Part shown: piece by piece, positions 9,101-15,867 of the stretch | Numbering within the stretch: position 1 is the stretch's first letter | Layout: every line of letters begins with the position of its first letter | From: an uncultured Acetatifactor sp. | Lineage (GTDB): Bacteria > Bacillota > Clostridia > Lachnospirales > Lachnospiraceae | Length of the DNA stretch: 36,349 bases | Assembly: GCA_910585615.1 (NCBI GenBank) | Contig: CAJUFO010000048.1 | Span: 1-36,349 of the forward strand | Direction of reading: 5' to 3' | Translations under genes and position numbers: made by a program | Notes under the pieces: generated by a model | Seen by the model: the letters and a program-made list of their open reading frames with translations, nothing else | What the model was told of the DNA's origin: nothing | Databases searched by the model: none

Positions 9101-9464
9101 GACCCTTTCCTTTGGCGAGGACGGGGACATAAGGAGGAACGGCGGCAGGAAGTTCACGGCGGACGCGGTGACGCTGATGACGCTCCATGGCTCCAAGGGG
9201 CTGGAATTCCCCGTAGTGTTCCTGTACGGCATGGACAAGGGGCGCTTCCCGCTGGAATTCGGCGGGGGCGGGACAGATATGGAGGAAGAGCGGCGCCTGT
9301 GCTACGTGGGCATGACCAGGGCAAGGGAGGAACTGATTCTGGTGGGCGGAAAGGAAAGCTCCCCGTTCCTGCAGGAGCTCCCCACAGGATGCGTCAGCCG
9401 GGAGCAGGCGGAGAAAGAGGAAGAGGTACAGGCCGTACAGATGAGCCTGTTCGATTTGATGTGA
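6141..9464 (+). CDS. EndoQ-type PHP nuclease fused to UvrD-type helicase
   Basis: A 1107-residue fusion. Residues 1 to about 430 match endonuclease Q: PHP metal motif DLHIHS at 5-10, then TGDF, TGEIS, VPAHIW and SNSDAHS, a zinc site with Cys272, 275, 288 and 291, and the tail GFDGEYGKI. EndoQ enzymes nick DNA 5' of deaminated bases or abasic sites. A charged, low-complexity linker covers about 430-505. Residues 505-1107 are a superfamily 1 helicase: Walker A GPGAGKT 520-526, TFTNKAAEEL, DEFQD 709-713, GDPDQSIYGFRG, EENYRS, TLHGSKGLEF and YVGMTRAREEL. The helicase part is shorter than full UvrD/PcrA. The last residues include QMSLF (1100-1104), a fit to the beta-clamp binding consensus. All catalytic motifs look intact. 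The inferred role is excision repair of deaminated bases, with incision and unwinding in one chain. Confidence 0.88.
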   Translation: MYIGDLHIHSRYSRATSKDCTPEHLDLWARKKGIHIVGTGDFTHPAWREELKEKLEPAEDGLYVLKKEYRIGGAGESGMQPRFVVTGEISSIYKKGDRVRKVHSLLLLPGLEAAEALARRLELIGNIHSDGRPILGIPCRDLLEIMLETCPEGIYVPAHIWTPHFSLFGAFSGFETIEECFEDLTPHIHALETGLSSDPPMNWRVAALDRFHLISNSDAHSPAKLGREANLFDMELSFQGLAGAVQEGKGLEGTIEFFPEEGKYHFDGHRKCGLCISPQETAKYGGRCPVCGKKITIGVLNRIEQLADADREEGFVLPAGRPFESLVPLPEVIGASMGISAAGKKAMETYEQMIGGLGPEFAILREVPVEDIRKAAGPLVAEGIRRLREGKVERTPGFDGEYGKIGLLSPEDISSLEGQMSFFTAQELRAMEKRHQERNPETDKAHKGSDMGERAGGKRHREMPEETDASGRQDSELPGEAAGPGDSKAKAEAGSRPAGLNSCQQEAVERIAPSVAVIAGPGAGKTRTLIARLRHLLEKRGIAPEEITAVTFTNKAAEELRARMEAESAVREGQPGPLSGNRKGRRATDIQIGTFHAICSRFLQESGLSFVVADEGLQMELAQRALREFDGKESPGKFLQELSKEKNGLYDDSEPADRKNPHIYEYYQKLLRQAGALDYDDLLLETLRLLGELPEEAPERRCFSYLLVDEFQDINPLQYRLVREWSRGGKELFVIGDPDQSIYGFRGCDPKVFSRLGGERPDLVPIRLEENYRSAPPILNAALGLISHNPGQPRRMKAMAGHAERPAPPVRIVSAEDERREAIFVAKEITRQIGGIDMLDTDRNSAGENRAVRGFSDMAVLYRTHRQAALLEKCLRQEGIPYVVAGREDFLREREVRAALYFFRHVLYPGEEASEALCHRLLNPALGEGREERIGLLVEKYRKKVRKSRPVKLLEEWSGDVRPENPDNMKKLTDMSVLYPTMEGFLQTLSFGEDGDIRRNGGRKFTADAVTLMTLHGSKGLEFPVVFLYGMDKGRFPLEFGGGGTDMEEERRLCYVGMTRAREELILVGGKESSPFLQELPTGCVSREQAEKEEEVQAVQMSLFDLM

Positions 9465-9517
9465 CAAATCTTCGCCATAACGTAAGGCTGCCAGCCAGGC
9501 TTTTCGCCCTGAGCTGA

Positions 9518-9547
9518 TTGTAAAGTTTTGGCGACATGAAATATAGA
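9518..9547 (+). promoter_or_regulatory. Weak candidate promoter for the CmpB-like gene
   Basis: TTGTAA (9518-9523), 18 bases, TATAGA (9542-9547). The area also holds two copies of TTGGCGA (9528 and 9556), each followed by GAAATAT (9538 and 9563), which may be a duplicated regulatory element. No clear terminator for the preceding helicase gene was seen. Confidence 0.3.
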
Positions 9548-9620
9548 ATAGCATGTTGGCGAGAAATATGATAAAATGAATATGATTTGATAAACGTATG
9601 CTTGGAGGAATGAAAGGGAA

Positions 9621-10190
9621 ATGCCATTTGAATGTGATTTTTATGAATTGTTTCTGATATTTTTTTTCTGGGGATTCGCGGGCTGGCTGGTGGAATGCAT
9701 CGATATGCGAATCGAGGCGGGAGAATTCCAGAACAGGGGATTCCTGCATATGCCATTCTGTCCCATATACGGCGTGGGGATGGCGATTAGCTCCGTGATT
9801 TTAAGGAATGTGAAAGATTCCTATGTGACATTATTCTTGTTTGGCGTAATCTTCTGTTCCGTGGCGGAATACATAGTGGGAGGAATCCTGGAAAGGCTGT
9901 TCCATTCGAAATGGTGGGACTACTCCCATATGCGCTTCAACATCAAGGGCAGGGTCTGCCTGAGGAATGCCGTTCTGTTCGGATTTGGGGCCATCGCGGT
10001 ATTCCATTTTGCGCAGCCCATGCTTGAGGATGCCATTGGCAGGATTCCCATGGAGATGAAAAACGCTATCATTGTAATCTTCAGCATTGCCTTTGTCATC
10101 GACCTGGCGATGTCCGCAAGAAGAGCCTGGGCATATCGGAAAAACCAGGAGGGCGACGAGCCGATGCTGATATTCAAGGCTCATAGATAG
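9621..10190 (+). CDS. CmpB-like putative ABC transporter permease (PF06541)
   Basis: A 189-residue membrane protein with about four to five transmembrane helices. The start, with FFWGFAGWLVECIDM, then GEFQNRGFLHMPFCPIYGVG and later HSKWWDYSHMRFNIKGRVCL, is the signature of the CmpB family, annotated as putative ABC-transporter type IV but without a proven transport role. A ribosome binding site GAAAGGG lies close before the ATG. It sits between the EndoQ-helicase gene and a decayed duplicate of that gene's 3' end, which suggests a duplication or insertion event here. No ATPase gene is nearby, so an actual ABC transport function is unsupported by context. Confidence 0.75.
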   Translation: MPFECDFYELFLIFFFWGFAGWLVECIDMRIEAGEFQNRGFLHMPFCPIYGVGMAISSVILRNVKDSYVTLFLFGVIFCSVAEYIVGGILERLFHSKWWDYSHMRFNIKGRVCLRNAVLFGFGAIAVFHFAQPMLEDAIGRIPMEMKNAIIVIFSIAFVIDLAMSARRAWAYRKNQEGDEPMLIFKAHR

Positions 10191-10200
10191 CATCCGGGGA

Positions 10201-10250
10201 GAGAGGACGAGGTGCAGGCTGCACAGTTGAGCCTGCCTGATATGATAGGA
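10201..10250 (+). pseudogene. Remnant copy of the EndoQ-UvrD gene 3' end
   Basis: This stretch lines up with the last roughly 48 bases of the helicase gene (about 9417-9464). In frame it reads EDEVQAAQLSLPDM, against EEEVQAVQMSLFDLM at the true C-terminus. It starts about ten bases after the CmpB-like stop codon and has no start codon, so it is not a gene. It suggests that the CmpB-like gene was inserted at, or duplicated together with, the end of the helicase gene. Confidence 0.6.
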
Positions 10251-10295
10251 GGATAAGGTATCGCGAATGAGGAGAACGCTGATAGGAGAAGAGCC

Positions 10296-10973
10296 ATGAC
10301 AAAAGAGACCTACACTTTGCTGGAAAACTACATGCTGTCCTGCATGGAGGACAGCGCCCACGACAAGGAGCATATCTACCGCGTCCTTTACACGGCCCTG
10401 GACATTGCCGGGACGGAAGAGGGCGTGGACATGGACGTGCTGATCTGTGCCTGCCTGCTCCACGACATCGGCCGCCGGGAGCAGTATGAGGACCCGAAGC
10501 TGTGCCATGCGCAGGCAGGGGCGGACAAGGCCTGCCGTTTCCTGCTGGGGCAGGGCTTCCCGGAGGGCTTCGCGGCCCATGTAAAGGAATGCATCGCATC
10601 CCACCGCTACAGAAAGGGCAATGAGCCCCAATCCCTGGAGGCCAAGATACTCTTCGACGCGGACAAGGTGGATGCGTCCGGGGCCGTGGGCATCGCCAGG
10701 ACGCTGATTTACAATGGCCAGCTTTCGGAGCCCCTGTACACGGTGCTGCCGGACGGGCGGGTTTCCGATGGGACAGGCGACAGGGAGCCGTCCTTTTTCC
10801 AGGAATACAAATACAAGCTGGAGGGCCTGTACGATAAATTCTATACGGCCAGAGGCACGGAAATCGCGGGAGAAAGGCGCCAGGCCGCCGCTGCCTTTTA
10901 CGCCAGCCTGCTGGGAGAGGTGAGCGAAGCGCAGCAGAAAGGCACCGCGATGCTCCGGGCCTGCGTGGAGTGA
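10296..10973 (+). CDS. HD-domain phosphohydrolase
   Basis: A 225-residue HD superfamily hydrolase. Metal ligands are seen as His26 (DKEHIYRV), His56-Asp57 (LLHDIG), a further His103 (ASHRY) and Asp123 (DADKVDA), the order of the YedJ/YpgQ-like branch. Such proteins cleave phosphate esters, often on nucleotides; the exact substrate is not readable here. AGGAGA (10284-10289) precedes the ATG by six bases. It is followed after 72 bases by a methyltransferase on the same strand, possibly in the same transcript. All key ligands are present and the length is normal. Confidence 0.85.
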   Translation: MTKETYTLLENYMLSCMEDSAHDKEHIYRVLYTALDIAGTEEGVDMDVLICACLLHDIGRREQYEDPKLCHAQAGADKACRFLLGQGFPEGFAAHVKECIASHRYRKGNEPQSLEAKILFDADKVDASGAVGIARTLIYNGQLSEPLYTVLPDGRVSDGTGDREPSFFQEYKYKLEGLYDKFYTARGTEIAGERRQAAAAFYASLLGEVSEAQQKGTAMLRACVE

Positions 10974-11045
10974 GTTCGCAGAGGCTGGGCCGGGAAAATC
11001 AGAGGATGCCGAAAGGCATGAGCAGAGGGGCGAAAAGGATAGAAG

Positions 11046-11777
11046 ATGCATAACGAATATGAGGATGAAACATTTTTTCATGAATATGCCCAAATGGCCC
11101 GCAGCAAGGAGGGGCTGAGCGCAGCCGGGGAATGGCACCAGCTCAAGCCCTTATTTCCGCCCCTTGCCGGGAAATGTGTCCTGGATTTGGGATGCGGCTA
11201 CGGATGGCATTGCAGATATTCCGTGGAAAAAGGGGCGAAACAGGTATTGGGCATCGACCTGAGCGGAAAGATGATCCAGGAGGCCCGGCGGCGAAACGCC
11301 CACGCGCGGATAGAGTACCTGGTCTGCGGCATAGAAGAATACGGATACCCGGAAAACAGATGGGGCTGCGTCATTTCCAATCTGGCGCTGCATTACATAG
11401 GGGATATAAGCCAGGTCTTTCGGAACGTGCACAGGACATTGCAGCCGGGCGGCATATTCCTCTTTAACATCGAGCATCCGGTCTTCACCGCAGGGGTGGG
11501 GCAGGACTGGGCATATGGCGAAGACGGCAGGCCCAGGTACTGGCCCATAGACGATTATTTCATGCCCGGGGAGCGGAAGACCCACTTTTGTGGATGCGAG
11601 GTGGCGAAGCAGCATCATACGCTGACGCAGATAGCCATGGGACTACTGGACAGCGGCTTCGAAATCCAGGCGCTGGAGGAGGCGGTTCCGCCCGCAGAGA
11701 TGATGGACGTTCCGGGGATGGAGGACGAGCTGCGCCGCCCCATGATGCTGCTCATAAAGGCAAAAGTGAAAAAATAG
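11046..11777 (+). CDS. Class I SAM-dependent methyltransferase
   Basis: A 243-residue methyltransferase. SAM motif I is VLDLGCGYGWHCRY (residues 45-58), followed by LGIDLSGKMIQEAR with the acidic residue that binds the ribose. Post motifs are CVISNLALHYIGD and LQPGGIFLFNIEHPVF. This resembles the small-molecule methyltransferases of the Methyltransf_11/25 group; the substrate is unknown. The start follows AAAAGGATAG. It ends facing the NUDIX gene, and its stop codon overlaps the hairpin that probably terminates that convergent gene. Confidence 0.85.
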   Translation: MHNEYEDETFFHEYAQMARSKEGLSAAGEWHQLKPLFPPLAGKCVLDLGCGYGWHCRYSVEKGAKQVLGIDLSGKMIQEARRRNAHARIEYLVCGIEEYGYPENRWGCVISNLALHYIGDISQVFRNVHRTLQPGGIFLFNIEHPVFTAGVGQDWAYGEDGRPRYWPIDDYFMPGERKTHFCGCEVAKQHHTLTQIAMGLLDSGFEIQALEEAVPPAEMMDVPGMEDELRRPMMLLIKAKVKK

Positions 11778-11803
11778 CCGGGCCAGCGGCAACTCTGCCC
11801 GGC
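11769..11803 (-). terminator. Terminator of the NUDIX gene
   Basis: GCCGGGC (11777-11783) pairs with GCCCGGC (11797-11803). Read on the minus strand the hairpin is followed by TATTTTTT (11769-11776), the T-run of an intrinsic terminator. It overlaps the end of the convergent methyltransferase coding sequence. Confidence 0.65.
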
Positions 11804-11816
11804 ATCGCTCAAAGCG

Positions 11817-12458
11817 CTAATCGAAAAATGTCTTCCAGTTTTCTGAAAAGTATGCGTCAAAGCACATCCTTACCTGTTCCTCATTGTTTTTTTCTCTCGC
11901 AAGTCCAGGCAATTCGTCTATGCCAAAGTATCTGCTGGATATGGTCTCTATGTTGGACGCAAACCTGCCGCCTATGACCGTACACAATACAAATATCTTG
12001 CACACTTTATAGGCATAAAGGGGCAGGTTATGCTTTTCCCTGTCCTGCACGGCGATCACCGCGTCGGCTGTCACATCCAATCCGGCCTCTTCCTTTACCT
12101 CTTTTATCACATTCTCTTTCACGGAAAGATTGACATCGCACCACCCGCCAGGCAAGGACCATGTGCCGTTTTTTTCCTGTACCAGCAGAATCTTGCCATC
12201 CTGAAAGATTGCGGCCCGGCAGTCGAGCTTAGGGGTCTGATATCCGATTTCGCTGCAGAACAGATCTTTGACTTTATCCATTGGAATGGCCGACTTGTAG
12301 GAAATCATCTCTGCCGCTATCTCCCTGATTCTCTCAAAGCGCTCTATATCAAAAGAGTCTTTCCCATAGGCAATTCCCGCCTGTGCCAGGCTTTGCAGTT
12401 CTACCGCCCAATCCAGCCATTTTTCGCTGGAGTGCTCTTTTTCCATGCAATTGTCCAT
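11817..12458 (-). CDS. NUDIX hydrolase with N-terminal NUDIX_N domain
   Basis: A 213-residue protein that should hydrolyse a nucleoside diphosphate linked to another group, ADP-ribose-like by family resemblance. Residues 1-75 or so are the helical NUDIX_N extension; the NUDIX fold follows from DCRAAIFQDGKILLVQE. The NUDIX box reads GGWCDVNLSVKENVIKEVKE, then EAGL: the metal-binding EVKEE is intact, but the first glutamate of the consensus is leucine and the arginine is lysine. The DVN form is common in this subfamily. The start ATG 12458 has AAAGGAGG about seven bases upstream. It has a good terminator on its strand and is transcribed alone. Confidence 0.85.
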   Translation of the reverse strand: MDNCMEKEHSSEKWLDWAVELQSLAQAGIAYGKDSFDIERFERIREIAAEMISYKSAIPMDKVKDLFCSEIGYQTPKLDCRAAIFQDGKILLVQEKNGTWSLPGGWCDVNLSVKENVIKEVKEEAGLDVTADAVIAVQDREKHNLPLYAYKVCKIFVLCTVIGGRFASNIETISSRYFGIDELPGLAREKNNEEQVRMCFDAYFSENWKTFFD

Positions 12459-12582
12459 CGTGTATTGCCTCCTTTGCCGATGTCTTGATTTTGTCTTCAG
12501 TATACGCCGTTTCCTGCCACGAAGTCAACAGAAATCCAAGTCAGAACATACGTTTGTATATATCTGACAAGACGATGTCTCA

Positions 12583-12611
12583 TTGCAATCCGTCTGGGCA
12601 TGTTATATAAT
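12583..12611 (+). promoter_or_regulatory. Strong sigma-A promoter for the TmrB-like gene
   Basis: TTGCAA (12583-12588), exactly 17 bases, TATAAT (12606-12611). Transcription would begin near 12618. The open frame beginning at ATG 12600 starts upstream of this point, so that ATG cannot be used. Confidence 0.7.
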
Positions 12612-12683
12612 AAGAGAGGAGATGTCCCGGAAAAAAGCGTTCTGGCATTGGAGACGATGGGGCGGAAGAGGGGATGGGAGCGG

Positions 12684-13196
12684 ATGATTATATGGATCAG
12701 CGGCGCCTATGGCGTAGGCAAGTCCACGCTGGCCGAAGCGCTGGCAGGAAGAATGGGGGACGCCTTGGTTTTCGATGCGGAGGAAGTGGGCAATGCCGTC
12801 AGGGGCAATTATCCCGACTGCCCTTACGGATATATCTTCGAGGATTATCCGCTGTGGGGCGAGTTCTGCTATAGGCTACTAAAGGACATACATGACAACT
12901 TCCAAAAGGATATCCTGGTGCCCATGACGCTGGTGAGGAGCGCGTCCTACCGGATTATCCAGGCTCTGGAAAGGGACGGAATCGAGACATTCTTCATCGT
13001 CCTGGAGGCATCACACCAGAGCATTCATGACCGGATCCTTGCCCGGGGCGAGGAAGAGGGGTGCTGGTGCATGGAGAACATCGAGATGGCCCGGAGTGGC
13101 TGCGCAGCCCTGCCGGGCAGCCATATCGATACGGAGGGCAGGGATGTGGAGGAGCTGACTCGTATCGTCATGAATGAGATAACGGCTAAGCGGTAA
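12684..13196 (+). CDS. P-loop kinase-like ATPase, TmrB-related
   Basis: A 170-residue P-loop protein beginning MIIWISGAYGVGKST, with Walker A at residues 7-15. The start, the size and the later LVPMTLVR and DRILARGEEEG segments resemble TmrB-like proteins, some of which give tunicamycin resistance by binding the drug, and small AAA-type nucleotide kinases. I infer ATP binding; drug resistance is not established. The start was set at 12684 because the frame's upstream ATG (12600) lies before the transcription start, and known relatives begin exactly at this MIIW. The ribosome binding site (GGGAG) is modest. Confidence 0.7.
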   Translation: MIIWISGAYGVGKSTLAEALAGRMGDALVFDAEEVGNAVRGNYPDCPYGYIFEDYPLWGEFCYRLLKDIHDNFQKDILVPMTLVRSASYRIIQALERDGIETFFIVLEASHQSIHDRILARGEEEGCWCMENIEMARSGCAALPGSHIDTEGRDVEELTRIVMNEITAKR

Positions 13197-13306
13197 AATA
13201 TGTTTTTGCGGCAGGATTGCCCCGCCACGGCTTCACGCTGGCAGACTGCGAGGGGATGACGGAAGAGGCCGGGCAGTTCTTGGATGGAAAGGCGAGACTA
13301 TGAGGA
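13190..13306 (+). other. Possible coding remnant between kinase and HAD genes
   Basis: One frame is open from just after a TAA at 13187-13189 to the TGA that overlaps the HAD start. It reads GLPRHGFTLADCEGMTEEAG and then QFLDGKARL, which looks like protein rather than random sequence. There is no good start codon apart from an internal ATG, so it may be the 3' end of a lost gene. I do not recognise the family. Confidence 0.25.
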
Positions 13307-14226
13307 CACTGTATGTTACCGATTTGGACGGCACCCTGCTGAATACGAAAGACCGGATCAATCCGGAGAGCCTGCGAATCATCAACGGACTGGTGAAAAA
13401 GGGAATGCTTTTCACCTATGCCACGGCCAGGTCCAGGGAATCGGCATCCGTGGTGGCGCAAGGCCTGGCGCTGACCATGCCCGTGATCGTATACAATGGC
13501 GCGTTCCTCCTGCGCCCTGACACAGGGGAAATCCTTTCCTCCCTGTACTTCACGGAGGAAGAAGCCAGGTTCGTCAGGCATGTCCTGAACCAGGCGCGGA
13601 TCAGCCCGCTGGTGTATTCCTACATACACGGCAGGGAAAGTGTGTCCTGGGACACCGCCCGGGAGAACGAGGGGATAAAGCGCTACCTCTCGAAGCGGAA
13701 AGGCGACAGGAGACTGAGGCCTCTGAGGGATGCCGGCGGTCTCTATGACGGAGATGTCTTCTACTATACCTGCATAGGAGAAAAAGAGGAGCTGATGCCC
13801 ATATACGAACTCTTCTCCCGGGACGGGAGGTTCCGCTGCACAATCCAGCAGGAGCTTTACCGCCCCGAGTACTGGTGTGAAATCATGCCCAGGAAAGCGA
13901 CGAAAGCCGAAGCCATCAAGTCACTGAAAGCCCTATGGAACTGTGATAGAATCGTCTCCTTTGGGGACGCCATCAATGACATTCCTATGTTTGAGCTGTC
14001 CGATGAATGTTACGCCGTGGAGAACGCCGTGCCGGAGCTGAAGGAGGCCGCCACAGGCATAATAGACAGCAACGACCAGGACGGCGTGGCGAAGTGGCTG
14101 GAGCGGAATGCCGTCCTGAGCTGGACTCGACATGTCAATCAAAGTGCTGGAGCATATAGCGAAGAGGTATGCCGCGGTCAGGAAAGGAGTGAAGTCTATA
14201 ATGGGTGGAAAGGTGCTGGACTATGA
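13300..14226 (+). CDS. HAD-superfamily Cof-type phosphatase with altered C-terminus
   Basis: A 308-residue HAD hydrolase of the Cof/YidA class, which removes phosphate from sugar phosphates or nucleotides. Motif I is DLDGT (D8 and D10), motif II is in TYATARS (about 39-45), then a C2 cap, the motif III lysine in PRKATKAEA and motif IV GDAINDIPMF. The family normally ends soon after DGVAKWLE. Here about 38 extra residues follow, rich in arginine and serine, read from DNA that in another frame encodes an Rpn-type protein end. The normal stop was probably lost when that remnant arrived. The start follows GGAAAGGCGAG. The catalytic core is intact, so activity is likely retained. Confidence 0.85.
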   Translation: MRTLYVTDLDGTLLNTKDRINPESLRIINGLVKKGMLFTYATARSRESASVVAQGLALTMPVIVYNGAFLLRPDTGEILSSLYFTEEEARFVRHVLNQARISPLVYSYIHGRESVSWDTARENEGIKRYLSKRKGDRRLRPLRDAGGLYDGDVFYYTCIGEKEELMPIYELFSRDGRFRCTIQQELYRPEYWCEIMPRKATKAEAIKSLKALWNCDRIVSFGDAINDIPMFELSDECYAVENAVPELKEAATGIIDSNDQDGVAKWLERNAVLSWTRHVNQSAGAYSEEVCRGQERSEVYNGWKGAGL

Positions 14227-14377
14227 AGCGAAGACGATAAGGAATGAGGGCGTAGAAGAAGGCATCAGAGGAACGGTTTCCATACTGAAGAAGCTGGGCA
14301 TCCCGGCACAGGCAATCCGGATCCAGATTCAGGAGCAGTATAATTTAAGCCAGGAAGAGTCTGAGAAATACTTATAA
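14132..14377 (+). pseudogene. C-terminal remnant of Rpn-type (PD-(D/E)XK) transposase/nuclease
   Basis: An 81-codon open frame matching, from family memory, the C-terminal tail of Rpn recombination-promoting nucleases common in Lachnospiraceae: IMGGKVLDYEAKTIRNEG, then a glycine-turn GIRGTVSILKKLGIP and the end QYNLSQEESEKYL. The whole PD-(D/E)XK catalytic domain (normally about 200 residues upstream) is missing, so no nuclease function is expected. It overlaps the 3' end of the HAD gene by 95 bases in another frame. An ATG at 14201 has AAAGGAG upstream, so a short peptide could still be made. Confidence 0.6.
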
Positions 14378-14392
14378 TACAAGAGGCAAAGG

Positions 14393-15151
14393 ATGGACAG
14401 CAAGCATAGCTACAGAGAGATTACAGAAGCTTATTATGAGAAGTGGCTGGGGCAGGAGGAAATCCTCAGCCATGATTGGAAAGGAATCGAATATGTGTAT
14501 TCCAGAGAGAGGAATACCGTCCAGCATGGGTATGGCAGCCAGTTTGACATATACGCGCTGTGCCAGAGGGACCGAACCGTGATTTCCTATGGGGACAAGA
14601 TAGGGAGTTCGCTGGACGTATTGAAAAGCATGCTCCGGGATGCCGGGGATGCGGAGGAGGTCAGACGGGGCTTTGAGAAAATCTTCCAGCGCAAGCCATC
14701 TGTCAACATAAAATATGTCTTTGAAAGCATGCAGGACATCCCGTCAGGCGCAAAGGTGCTGACGCAGGAGGATTACAGGGAGTACGAAGCTTTCTGGAGG
14801 AAATGCAATCCGGGCTGCAGGGACACGGAATGGCTGAGAGAATATTTTGACGAAATGGCACAGAACCATATATGCATAGGCGTATATGCCGATGCCATGC
14901 TGGTAAGCTGCACAGACGCGCCAGACATGCCCTATATGGGAGCTCAGGTACAGGAGATCGGAATCAATACCCTGAGGGAATACCGGGGAAAGGGATATGC
15001 GGCAATGGCCTGCGGAAGCTGCATACGGGAACTGACATGCCGCCATAAGACGCCTCTGTGGTCTGCGGAAGCGGGCAACCAGGCATCCCGCAGACTGGCT
15101 GAAAAGCTGGGGTTCAACGAATTTGCGAAAGTGGTTTCCATGACGCTGTAG
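14393..15151 (+). CDS. GNAT family N-acetyltransferase, two-part
   Basis: A 252-residue protein. The C-terminal 125 residues form the GNAT domain, with the acetyl-CoA loop YRGKGYAAM (about residue 196 onward) after the strand EIGINTL, and the end SRRLAEKLGFNEF. The N-terminal half lacks an obvious motif and may be a degenerate second GNAT lobe, as in GNAT_acetyltr_2-like proteins. The substrate is unknown. AGAGGCAAAGG precedes the ATG. It starts 15 bases after the Rpn remnant, and another GNAT gene follows after 65 bases. Confidence 0.8.
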   Translation: MDSKHSYREITEAYYEKWLGQEEILSHDWKGIEYVYSRERNTVQHGYGSQFDIYALCQRDRTVISYGDKIGSSLDVLKSMLRDAGDAEEVRRGFEKIFQRKPSVNIKYVFESMQDIPSGAKVLTQEDYREYEAFWRKCNPGCRDTEWLREYFDEMAQNHICIGVYADAMLVSCTDAPDMPYMGAQVQEIGINTLREYRGKGYAAMACGSCIRELTCRHKTPLWSAEAGNQASRRLAEKLGFNEFAKVVSMTL

Positions 15152-15216
15152 ACCTTGCATCCAGAGGAAGCAAAAGTAGGCATTCCCCAAAAAGAGGCAT
15201 GCAAAAAGGAGGCAGG

Positions 15217-15717
15217 ATGGAAGAACTGAGACTGGTAAGGCCGTCCATAGGGCACAAGCGGCAATACCAGGAGATGATGGACGAGTGGGAGAGCTTCGGG
15301 GGAAGGCTGAACCCGGGCGCCCTGAGGCGCTACAGCCATAGGCAGCAGAAGAATGTGACCTACGAGGAATGGTTAGAATGGATAGAGGCGGACAGGAAGG
15401 CCGGCCAGAATCTGTACTTTTTCATGCAAGGCACCGCCATCCTGGGAGCTATCAGCATCCGCCGCCGCTGCGAGGAGGTGGACGGGCACTCCGGATATGG
15501 CATCAGGCCCTCAGAGCGGCGGAAGGGATATGCCGCGAAGATGCTGTCCATGGCCCTGCCGATCATGAAGGGATATGGGATAAATCCGGTGATTATCACC
15601 TGTGCGAAAGACAATATCGGCTCGGCAAAGACGATACAGCGTAACGGCGGCATATACATCAAAGACGCGGCGGATGGGGATGGCGAGATCGTGGAGATAT
15701 ACCATATCCCGGTCTGA
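15217..15717 (+). CDS. GNAT family N-acetyltransferase
   Basis: A 166-residue GNAT protein of the type annotated as YkkB/RimJ-like in Firmicutes. The acetyl-CoA loop is ERRKGYAAKML (about 100-110) after GHSGYGIRPS, with the later NIGSAKTIQRNGG typical of beta-6/alpha-4. The substrate is unknown. The frame opens at ATG 15199, but ATG 15217 follows AAAAAGGAGG (15203-15212) at ideal spacing and gives the normal start EELRLVRP, so I chose it. The gap to the exporter gene downstream (about 150 bases) shows only a short inverted repeat, GTTCT/AGAAC at 15797-15811, and no convincing promoter. Confidence 0.85.
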   Translation: MEELRLVRPSIGHKRQYQEMMDEWESFGGRLNPGALRRYSHRQQKNVTYEEWLEWIEADRKAGQNLYFFMQGTAILGAISIRRRCEEVDGHSGYGIRPSERRKGYAAKMLSMALPIMKGYGINPVIITCAKDNIGSAKTIQRNGGIYIKDAADGDGEIVEIYHIPV

Positions 15718-15867
15718 GATATAATGAGGACGTGAATCTGGCTTTGTGGAGGAATTTTTGAAAAAAGCGATGATTTATAACGCGCAGTCTGCAATGGTTC
15801 TTCTGTAGAACTGTAAGTGAGTGATTTTTCGAAAAAGAGATAAAATTGAACGGATGGAAAGGACACC

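Noticed and set aside
9621..10190. A functional ABC transporter at the CmpB-like gene
   Set aside because: No ATPase or substrate-binding gene is present nearby, so only the family name supports transport.
9831..11138. A 435-codon antisense frame over the CmpB-like, HD and methyltransferase genes
   Set aside because: It spans three well-supported genes on the opposite strand and shows no motif.
12600..12683. Upstream ATG as the start of the TmrB-like gene
   Set aside because: It precedes the TATAAT box and so would not be transcribed from that promoter; relatives begin at the MIIW methionine.
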